A DNA stretch of 64,000 bases from Kitasatospora setae KM-6054 (GTDB lineage Bacteria; Actinomycetota; Actinomycetes; Streptomycetales; Streptomycetaceae). The translations under genes and the position numbers were made by a program. Within the stretch, counting starts at the first letter, position 1. Every line of letters begins with the position of its first letter. Where the stretch lies: positions 5,394,001 through 5,458,000 of the forward strand of contig NC_016109.1 of NCBI RefSeq assembly GCF_000269985.1, given 5' to 3'. Below the pieces are notes generated by a model. It searched no databases, was not told the origin of the DNA, and saw only the letters and a list, made by a program, of their open reading frames with translations. Shown piece by piece: positions 58,791 through 64,000 of this stretch.

Positions 58791-58972
58791 CCGGACAGTG
58801 TGCCGGACCGGCGGCGGCGCGGGTCGGCCAGGTCCGGGTCGAAGGGGTAGCCGGTCGGGCGGTGGACGGTGTCGCGGCCGGTCCGGCCGTGGCGCTCCAG
58901 GTCGCGGCCGACCAGGGCGCCGATGAGGCCGAAACCGCCGAGGAGGCCCAGCAGGGCGAGTGCGGTGGTCAT
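58589..58972 (-). CDS. Small membrane protein ORF overlapping the GNAT gene
   Basis: A 127-codon ORF from ATG 58972 with GTGGAGG close upstream. The first 58 codons have the G/C third-base pattern of a real gene and encode one transmembrane helix (TTALALLGLLGGFGLIGALVG) followed by a charged tail ending DPRRRR near 58800. Beyond that the frame lies inside the GNAT gene and turns Ser/Thr/Pro-rich with no natural stop until 58589. Either it is a true overlap or the original stop was lost and the tail is junk. The first part is the credible coding segment. Confidence 0.45.
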   Translation of the reverse strand: MTTALALLGLLGGFGLIGALVGRDLERHGRTGRDTVHRPTGYPFDPDLADPRRRRSGTLSGCSLRSSAAPSSTTSPVPGRSASRPSSATATPVPTRRTSSSSATPPGATGRPSSWSPSTVPEPCSAA

Positions 58973-59007
58973 GCCTCCACTCTCCGCCCCCGGCCCCCGG
59001 CCGACGA

Positions 59008-59053
59008 GTGGCAGGAACGCACCATTGCCACGAAATCCTGCCACTGCCATCCT
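59008..59053 (+). promoter_or_regulatory. Promoter and operator of the GlxA-type regulator
   Basis: TTGCCA (59025-59030), 17 bp, CATCCT (59048-59053), then 6 nt to the ATG. An exact 9-bp inverted repeat, GTGGCAGGA (59008-59016) and TCCTGCCAC (59036-59044), brackets the -35 region and suggests autorepression. Confidence 0.55.
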
Positions 59054-59059
59054 GGACCG

Positions 59060-60031
59060 ATGCGGAAGCTCGACAACGTCGCCGTGGTGGTCCTCGAAGA
59101 GATCCACCCCTTCGAACTGGGCGTGGCCTGCGAGGTGTTCGGCCTCGACCGGAGCGCCTCCGGCCTGCCGGTCTACGACTTCGCCCTGGTCGGCGACCGG
59201 CCGGGGCCGATGCGCACCCACGCCGGCTTCACCGTCGACGTCCCGCACGGGCCCGAGCGGCTCGCCGACGCCGACCTGGTCATCGCCACCGCCACCGGCA
59301 TCCGCGCCCACTACCCCGAACCGCTGCTCGCCGCGCTGCGGGCCGCCCACGACCGCGGCGCCCACCTGCTGTCGATCTGCTCCGGCAGCTTCCTGCTCGG
59401 CGCCGCCGGCCTGCTCGACGGCCGGCGCTGCACCACCCACTGGCAGTACGCCGAGCTGATGGCCGAGCGCTTCCCGCTGACCACCGTCGAACCCGACGTG
59501 CTGTACGTCGACGACGACCCGGTGATCACCTCGGCCGGCACCGCCGCCGGCATCGACGCCTGCCTGCACCTGGTCCGCAAGGTCCAGGGCGCCGAGGTGG
59601 CCCGGGCGATCGCCCGCCGGATGGTCGTCGCCCCGCACCGGGACGGCGGCCAGGCCCAGTTCATCAACCGGCCGCTGCCCGAGTGCGAGGGCGACGCGCT
59701 GACCGCCGTGCTGGAGTGGATGCGCCGCCACCTCGACCGGGAGACCGGCGTCGACCAGCTCGCCCGGCTCGCCCACATGTCGCCCCGGACCTTCGCCCGC
59801 CGCTTCCGGCAGGAGACCGGCACCACCCCGCACCGCTGGCTCACCGGCCAGCGGGTGCTGTTCGCCCAGCACCTGCTGGAGTCCACCGGCGAGAGCGTCG
59901 ACGCGGTCGCCGCCCGCTGCGGCTTCGGCAACGCCGCCGCGCTCCGGCACCACTTCGGCCGCCGGCTCGGCACCACCCCGCTGGCCTACCGGCGGGCGTT
60001 CGGCGGCCCGGGACGGGCCGCCGGGGCGTAG
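59060..60031 (+). CDS. GlxA/FtrA family transcriptional regulator (DJ-1/PfpI + AraC)
   Basis: A 323-residue AraC-family regulator. The N-terminal DJ-1/PfpI-like domain (about 1-185) includes VVVLEEIHPFELGVACEVFGLDR and the nucleophile-elbow-like SICSGSFLLGAAGLLDGRR with a Cys. The C-terminal double helix-turn-helix (about 215-315) has LARLAHMSPRTFARRFRQETGTTPHRWL and GFGNAAALRHHFGRRLGTTPLAYRR. Family members sense amines or nitrogen status. An AraC-like gene nrdS belongs to the nrdABS operon in S. coelicolor; whether this gene is its counterpart, displaced upstream, is an open question. Confidence 0.85.
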   Translation: MRKLDNVAVVVLEEIHPFELGVACEVFGLDRSASGLPVYDFALVGDRPGPMRTHAGFTVDVPHGPERLADADLVIATATGIRAHYPEPLLAALRAAHDRGAHLLSICSGSFLLGAAGLLDGRRCTTHWQYAELMAERFPLTTVEPDVLYVDDDPVITSAGTAAGIDACLHLVRKVQGAEVARAIARRMVVAPHRDGGQAQFINRPLPECEGDALTAVLEWMRRHLDRETGVDQLARLAHMSPRTFARRFRQETGTTPHRWLTGQRVLFAQHLLESTGESVDAVAARCGFGNAAALRHHFGRRLGTTPLAYRRAFGGPGRAAGA

Positions 60032-60047
60032 CGGGGGCCCGGGCTCA

Positions 60048-60132
60048 GGGCGGCAGGGCGGGCAGGGCGGCAGGACAGGCAGGGCGGCAGGACAGGCAGG
60101 GCGGCAGGACAGGCAGGGCGGCAGGACGGGCA
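60048..60132. repeat. Five tandem 17-bp repeats between convergent genes
   Basis: GGGCGGCAGGACAGGCA is repeated at 60048, 60065, 60082, 60099 and 60116; the middle three copies are identical and the outer two differ by one or two bases. The array ends 4 bp before the histidine phosphatase stop codon. Confidence 0.85.
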
Positions 60133-60136
60133 GGGC

Positions 60137-60895
60137 TCAGGACGTCAGGTGGCCGGTCTGGTTCCAGCTGGACGGGCGCAGCCGCCCCCCGTCGGCCCGC
60201 CAGACGCTGGCCGAGCAGTTCGCCACCGGGTCCAGCGCCAGCAGCTCGTCCTCGGTGAGCCGGTCCAGCACGTGCCGCAGCATCAGCACCGTGCAGTCGT
60301 GCGCGACCACCAGCACCGGCCGGCCCGCCTCCTCCTCGCCCAGGTCGCGCAGCAGGCCGCGGACCCGCAGCGCCACGTCCAGCCAGGACTCGCCGCCCGG
60401 CGGCCGGTAGTACAGCTCGCCCATCCGCCGCCGGCGGGCCGCCTCGGCGGGGTGGTCGCGCTCGATCGCGGCCTTGGTGAGCATCTCCAGCACGCCCAGC
60501 TCGCGGTCGCGCAGCCGCTCGTCGTAGCGCACCGCCAGGCCGACCGGGACGGCGCCGAGGCCGGACGCCTGGGCGAGCGCGATCCGGGCGGTCTCGGCGG
60601 TGCGCACGTACGGCGAGCACCAGACCGAGCGCGGCCGGTCGGCGGGCGGCCGTTCGGCCCACCAGCGGCCCAGGTCGCGGGCCTGGTCCTGGCCGTGCAG
60701 GGAGAGCGGGATGTCGGCGTCCCGGCAGGTGATCGGGACGGCGAGCGCCCCGCTGGCGTCCGCCTGCCGGAACTCCACGTTGGCGGTCGACTCGCCGTGC
60801 CGGGTGGCGATCAGCACCGAGGGCAGGCGGAGCGGCGGCTCCGGCCGCTCCGCCTCCGGCCGGTGCCCGTTGCGCAGCGTGCTCAGGTCGGTCAT
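60137..60895 (-). CDS. Histidine phosphatase family protein
   Basis: A 252-residue branch-1 histidine phosphatase. The phospho-acceptor motif IATRHGESTANVEFRQ is near residue 31, followed by the conserved YVRTAETARIAL Arg, RDRELGVLE and the second catalytic His in VLVVAHDCTVLMLRH. An insert near LYYRPPGGESWLDV, typical of phosphoglycerate-mutase-like members, is present. The substrate is unknown. ATG 60895 has GGGAG upstream. It is separated from the symporter gene by a terminator and a long hairpin. Confidence 0.85.
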   Translation of the reverse strand: MTDLSTLRNGHRPEAERPEPPLRLPSVLIATRHGESTANVEFRQADASGALAVPITCRDADIPLSLHGQDQARDLGRWWAERPPADRPRSVWCSPYVRTAETARIALAQASGLGAVPVGLAVRYDERLRDRELGVLEMLTKAAIERDHPAEAARRRRMGELYYRPPGGESWLDVALRVRGLLRDLGEEEAGRPVLVVAHDCTVLMLRHVLDRLTEDELLALDPVANCSASVWRADGGRLRPSSWNQTGHLTS

Positions 60896-60979
60896 GGCGG
60901 TGGCTCCCGGTGGTCGTCGGCGCGTGCGGTGTGTCGTCTCTCCCGGTCTCTCCGCCGAACGGCCGGTCATAACAGACGA

Positions 60980-61019
60980 TCGCGCCGTCACCCCGGTGTC
61001 GATCGGGGCAACGGCGCGA
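60980..61019. other. Long nested hairpin upstream of the histidine phosphatase
   Basis: TCGCGCCGT (60980-60988) pairs with ACGGCGCGA (61011-61019) and, inside it, CCCC pairs with GGGG after matching CA spacers. The symmetrical two-part stem lies between the symporter terminator and the phosphatase. It may be a second terminator or a leader structure. Confidence 0.5.
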
Positions 61020-61024
61020 CCAGA

Positions 61025-61051
61025 GGGCGCACGGACGCACGGTGTGCGCCC
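61025..61051 (-). terminator. Terminator of the symporter operon
   Basis: GGGCGCAC (61025-61032) and GTGCGCCC (61044-61051) form a perfect 8-bp stem 9 bp after the symporter stop on the minus strand. Confidence 0.6.
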
Positions 61052-61059
61052 CCGGTGCG

Positions 61060-62667
61060 TCAGTGCGCCGCCGCGGGCTGCGGAGCGTGCTCCAGCGCCT
61101 CGTCGCCGGCCTCGGCGGAGTAGTCGGCCCGCGCCGTCTCGTCGGCGCCCTCCGGGGCCTTCAGGGCCCGCAGCACCAGTGTCAGGACCACCGCCACCAC
61201 CGCGTTCAGCACGAACGCGGTCAGGCCGATGTAGCCGGTCTGGCCGATCCCCGGGATCTCCGTGCTGTTGCCGGCGAAGTGCTTGACCTTCGGGGTGGAC
61301 ACCCCCCACGCCTGCCACGTCCCGTACACCATGCCGACCGCCCAGCCCGCCAGCAGCGCCCAGCGGTGGAACCAGCGGGTGAACAGGCCCGCGACCAGCG
61401 CCACCGCGGTCTGCAGGATCCACAGGCCGCCCAGCAGCTGGAAGTTGATCGCCGCCTGCTTGTCCAGCACCAGCACGAACGCCAGCGCGCCGACCTTCAC
61501 CAGCAGCGAGGCGAGCTTCGCCACCCGGGTCTCCTCGGCCGGCGTCGCGCCCGGCTTCAGGAACTCCTTGTAGACGTTGCGGGTGAACAGGTTCGCCGCC
61601 GCGATCGACATGATCGCGGCCGGCACCAGCGCCCCGATCCCGATCGCCGCGAACGCCACCCCGGTGAACCAGGACGGGAACATGTCCGCGAACAGCTGCG
61701 GCACCGCCAGCTGGCTGTTGAAGTTCGGCACGCCCTTGCCCACCCCGGCCGCGATCGCCAGGAAGCCGAGCAGCGCCAGCAGCCCCAGCATCAGCGAGTA
61801 CGCGGGCAGGATCGCCATGTTCCGGCGCACCGTGTTGCGCGACTTCGACGCCAGCACGCCGGTCACCGAGTGCGGGTACATGAACAGCGCCAGCGCCGAC
61901 CCGAACGCCAGCGTCGCGTACGCCCACTGCTTGTCCGGGCCGAGGATCAGCTTGCCCGCCGAGCCCGGCGCCGAGAACTTCCGCGCCGCGGAGTCGAACA
62001 CGCTCCCGTAGCCGCCCAGCCGCATCGGGATGTACACCACCGCGACCAGGATCACCACGTACACCAGCGCGTCCTTCACGAACGCGATCAGCGCCGGCGC
62101 CCGCAGCCCCGACGAGTACGTGTACGCGGCCAGCACGCCGAACGCCACGAACAGCGGCAGGTCCTGCAGGAACCAGTTCCCGCTGCCGCCCACGCCCAGC
62201 ACGTCCAGCACCGCCTGGATGCCGACCAGCTGCAGCGCGATGTACGGCATCGTCGCCAGGATGCCGGTCAGCGCCACCGCCACCGACAGCCCCCGCGACC
62301 CGTACCGGCCGCGCACGAAGTCGGCCGGCGTCACGTACCCGTGCACCCGGGAGACCGACCACAGCCGGGGCAGGAACAGGAACACCAGCGGGTACGCGAT
62401 GATCGTGTACGGCACCGCGAAGAAGCCCATCGCGCCGGTCGCGTAGACCGCCGCCGGCACCGCGACGAAGGTGTACGCCGTGTACAGGTCGCCGCCGAGC
62501 AGGAACCAGGTCACCCAGGTCCCGAAGCTCCGGCCGCCCAGGCCCCACTCGTGCAGGTGCTGGGCGTCGTCCGGCCGCCGCCAGCGCGAGGCCAGGAAGC
62601 CCATCACCGTCACCAGGACGAAGAACAGCAGGAAGACCGTCATCGCGGTCCAGTCCACGTGCTTCAC
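61060..62667 (-). CDS. Sodium:solute symporter (SSS family, monocarboxylate type)
   Basis: A 535-residue integral membrane transporter with about 13 helices of the LeuT-like SSS fold. It has GGRSFGTWVTWFLLGGDLYTAYTFVAVPAAVYATGAMGFF at the sodium site region, YVTPADFVRGRYGSRGL, and the conserved GALVPAAIMSIAAANLFTRNVYKEF. Resemblance is greatest to monocarboxylate/acetate permeases (MctP/ActP group); the substrate is not proven. Its GTG overlaps the stop of the small DUF3311 gene by 4 bp, the usual pairing for this subgroup. The C-terminal 35 residues are acidic and cytoplasmic. Confidence 0.88.
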   Translation of the reverse strand: MKHVDWTAMTVFLLFFVLVTVMGFLASRWRRPDDAQHLHEWGLGGRSFGTWVTWFLLGGDLYTAYTFVAVPAAVYATGAMGFFAVPYTIIAYPLVFLFLPRLWSVSRVHGYVTPADFVRGRYGSRGLSVAVALTGILATMPYIALQLVGIQAVLDVLGVGGSGNWFLQDLPLFVAFGVLAAYTYSSGLRAPALIAFVKDALVYVVILVAVVYIPMRLGGYGSVFDSAARKFSAPGSAGKLILGPDKQWAYATLAFGSALALFMYPHSVTGVLASKSRNTVRRNMAILPAYSLMLGLLALLGFLAIAAGVGKGVPNFNSQLAVPQLFADMFPSWFTGVAFAAIGIGALVPAAIMSIAAANLFTRNVYKEFLKPGATPAEETRVAKLASLLVKVGALAFVLVLDKQAAINFQLLGGLWILQTAVALVAGLFTRWFHRWALLAGWAVGMVYGTWQAWGVSTPKVKHFAGNSTEIPGIGQTGYIGLTAFVLNAVVAVVLTLVLRALKAPEGADETARADYSAEAGDEALEHAPQPAAAH

Positions 62668-62981
62668 GCCCGGCCCCCGTCCAGCGGCCCGGAGACGGCC
62701 CCGGAGACGGCGGAGGCGGCCCGGCGGGCCGCCTCGTCACGCCTGAGCAACAGGTACGCCGCGCCGGAGAACACCGCCGACAGCGGCACCCACAGCAGCT
62801 GGTACCAGTAGAAGAACGGCATCCCGCCGAGATCCGGCGCGGCCTTGCGGTAGGACGGCACCCACAGCATCACCACGATCGGCACCAGCAGGCACAGGCC
62901 CGCCAGCACCCGGGCGGCGGACACCACGGGCGGGGCGCCCGGAGCGCCCGAAGGAGGAGGGAACGGGGACGACGACGGCAC
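62664..62981 (-). CDS. DUF3311 small membrane subunit
   Basis: A 105-residue protein with two transmembrane helices (VLAGLCLLVPIVVMLWVPSY and FYWYQLLWVPLSAVFSGAAYLL), preceded by a Pro/Ser-rich N-terminus. DUF3311 genes accompany SSS symporters, as the small subunits of some sodium transporters do. The GTG start has GGGAG 7 bp upstream, and the gene overlaps the symporter start. The promoter lies about 100 bp upstream. Confidence 0.8.
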   Translation of the reverse strand: MPSSSPFPPPSGAPGAPPVVSAARVLAGLCLLVPIVVMLWVPSYRKAAPDLGGMPFFYWYQLLWVPLSAVFSGAAYLLLRRDEAARRAASAVSGAVSGPLDGGRA

Positions 62982-63084
62982 GAGCGGCTCCCGGAGGCTG
63001 ACGAGGAGTCACCTCAGTGGCGCCGCAACGCACACGGCCGTGCGTCCGCCGAGCAGCACCCTCGGTGATCGGAAGGTCCCCGCG

Positions 63085-63114
63085 AGGCTAGGGCAGACGG
63101 GTGACCCTTGTCAC
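63085..63114 (-). promoter_or_regulatory. Promoter of the symporter operon
   Basis: On the minus strand GTGACA (63114-63109), 18 bp, TAGCCT (63090-63085). The -35 box is inside GTGAC/GTCAC, a small dyad at 63101-63114. It is the same -10 hexamer and spacing as at wblC, without the AT block. Confidence 0.55.
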
Positions 63115-63168
63115 TACCCCGTCAACCGGGAACCCGGCGACCACCCGAACGTGTCGGACGCGGACGCG

Positions 63169-63322
63169 TCAGGCCGGCCGGTTCAGGCGCGTGATGCTGC
63201 GTCGTCCCGGAGGAACCGGAAGAGCCGGTGGTCAGGCCGGCCGGTTCAGCCGCGTGATGCTGCGTCGTCCCGGAGGAACCGGAAGAGCCGGTGGTCAGGC
63301 CGGCCGGTTCAGCCGCGTGATG
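63169..63322. repeat. 63-bp tandem duplication of the dasR 3' end
   Basis: A 63-bp unit starts at 63169, 63232 and 63295 (2.4 copies; copies differ at one base). The third copy holds the last codons and stop of dasR (ITRLNRPA-stop), and the other two repeat those codons with stop plus 36 bp of downstream DNA containing ACCGG/CCGGT hairpins. Confidence 0.85.
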
Positions 63323-64000
63323 AACTTGTAGCGGTCGCCCCGGTAGATCGAGCGCACCCACTCCACCGGCGCGCCGTCCGCGTCGAAGGAGTGCCGGGAC
63401 AGCTGCAGCATCGGCAGGCCCAGGTCGGAGCCGAGCAGGCCGGCCTCGCGCGGGTTGGCGAGGGTGGTCTCGATGGTCTCCTCGGCCTCGGCGACCGTCA
63501 CCCCGTAGACCTCGCGCAGCGCCGTGTAGAGCGAGTTGTGCTTGGCCAGGTTGCGGCGGAGCGCCGGGAAGCGCTTGGCGGACAGGTGGGCGACCTCGAT
63601 CGCCATCGGGTCGCCGTTGGCCAGCCGCAGGCGCTCGATCCGCAGCACCCGGCCGCCGGGCTTGATGTCCAGCAGCGGGGCCAGCCGCTCGTCGGCGGAG
63701 ATGTAGGCGACCTCGACCAGCCGGGAGGTCGGCTCCAGGCCCTGGGCGCGCATGTCCTCGGTGTACGAGGTGAGCTGGAGGGCCTGGGCGACCTTCGGCT
63801 TGGCGACGAAGGTGCCCTTGCCCTGGATGCGCTCCAGCCGGCCCTCGACGACCAGCTCCTGCAGGGCCTGCCGGACGGTGGTGCGCGAGGTGTCGAACTG
63901 GGCGGCCAGCGCGCGCTCCGGCGGGACCGGCGTGCCGGCCGGCTGGGTCTCGGTCAGCTGCAGCAGGTGCCGCTTGAGGCCGTAGTACTTGGGGACCCGG
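63295..64000 (-). CDS. dasR: DasR, GntR-family repressor of GlcNAc/chitin genes (5' end outside window)
   Basis: The last 234 codons of a GntR/HutC regulator. The winged helix (RVPKYYGLKRHLL...VPPERALAAQFDTSRTTVRQAL...EGRLERIQGKGTFVAKPK) and the UTRA domain (about 100 residues from the visible start onward) read like S. coelicolor DasR throughout, including SYTEDMRAQGLEPTS, AKRFPALRR and VEWVRSIYRGDRYKF. DasR represses chitinase, GlcNAc uptake and antibiotic genes, and is released by GlcN-6-P. Its likely target, the chitinase with a DasR-like operator, is at 36.4 kb. The start codon lies past 64000. The C-terminus is inside a tandem repeat. Confidence 0.93.
   Translation of the reverse strand, partial: RVPKYYGLKRHLLQLTETQPAGTPVPPERALAAQFDTSRTTVRQALQELVVEGRLERIQGKGTFVAKPKVAQALQLTSYTEDMRAQGLEPTSRLVEVAYISADERLAPLLDIKPGGRVLRIERLRLANGDPMAIEVAHLSAKRFPALRRNLAKHNSLYTALREVYGVTVAEAEETIETTLANPREAGLLGSDLGLPMLQLSRHSFDADGAPVEWVRSIYRGDRYKFITRLNRPA

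Noticed and set aside
60048..60132. CRISPR array
   Set aside because: The 17-bp units abut with no spacers and no cas genes are present; it is a minisatellite.
63101..63331. Plus-strand 76-codon ORF across the dasR repeats
   Set aside because: Its repeated peptide is just the 63-bp repeat read in another frame; no ribosome site.

Overview
The window comes from a very GC-rich actinomycete chromosome, almost certainly family Streptomycetaceae (Streptomyces or Kitasatospora). Support comes from near-saturated G/C at third codon positions, many leaderless start codons, and a gene order that from memory matches the Streptomyces coelicolor block running from adnAB (about SCO5183) to dasR (SCO5231). 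Diagnostic genes are wblC/whiB7, sigR-rsrA, nrdAB behind a cobalamin riboswitch, and dasR. Part of the block (alkyltransferase-like gene, adnA, adnB, nudC, mrx1, uvrD2, whiB7, ABC1 kinase, zinc-protease-like protein, PDZ/Lon-like protease, UPF0182) also resembles M. tuberculosis Rv3204 to Rv3193c, so this is an old actinobacterial core region and not an island. I see no insertion sequence, prophage, integrase, CRISPR array or rRNA operon.

Layout. 1-6.7 kb: tail of an alkyltransferase-like gene, then adnA-adnB (double-strand-break resection). 6.9-16.9 kb: SpoIIE-type phosphatase, EEP hydrolase, a PadR-controlled ABC exporter, an M20 peptidase, nudC and a GntR regulator. 17.1-21.4 kb: mycoredoxin mrx1 (with a SigR-type promoter) divergent from uvrD2, then wblC behind a long attenuated leader and a small translationally coupled coiled-coil protein. 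21.6-36.0 kb: phosphotransferase, ABC1 kinase, E1-like ThiF protein, a cluster of three DnaA boxes, YgjP-like metallopeptidase, Nudix, zinc-protease-like protein, SDR, moaE, PDZ/Lon-like protease, PPA1309 protein and UPF0182. 36.1-40.8 kb: initiator tRNA, a secreted GH18 chitinase with a DasR-like operator, and a Sel1/TPR protein. 40.8-47 kb: hisN, Gdx/SugE transporter, aroA-rsgA, M50-type protein, SRAP peptidase and an alpha/beta hydrolase. 47.1-54.4 kb: sigR-rsrA, a tandem HD-GYP/HD pair, a TPR protein, a His-tailed peptide deformylase and an acyltransferase. 54.4-64 kb: nrdAB with riboswitch and NrdR boxes, GNAT, a GlxA regulator, histidine phosphatase, a two-gene solute symporter operon and the 3' part of dasR.

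How it fits together. Two stress circuits share the window. SigR-RsrA (thiol oxidation) has its own GGAAT-N18-GTT promoter, and the same signature precedes mrx1. WblC (ribosome-targeting antibiotics) has an AT-rich autoregulatory-type promoter overlapping the uvrD2 stop codon, a leader ORF and an attenuator. Replication and repair genes (adnAB, uvrD2, nrdAB) sit among DnaA boxes, NrdR boxes and a B12 riboswitch. Chitin sensing is represented by dasR and its probable target chitinase.

A recurring oddity is tandem duplication of short DNA exactly at gene 3' ends (ABC1 kinase, dasR, histidine phosphatase, SRAP, permease).

Limits: all family assignments are from reading motifs; no database search was run, and locus numbers are from memory.
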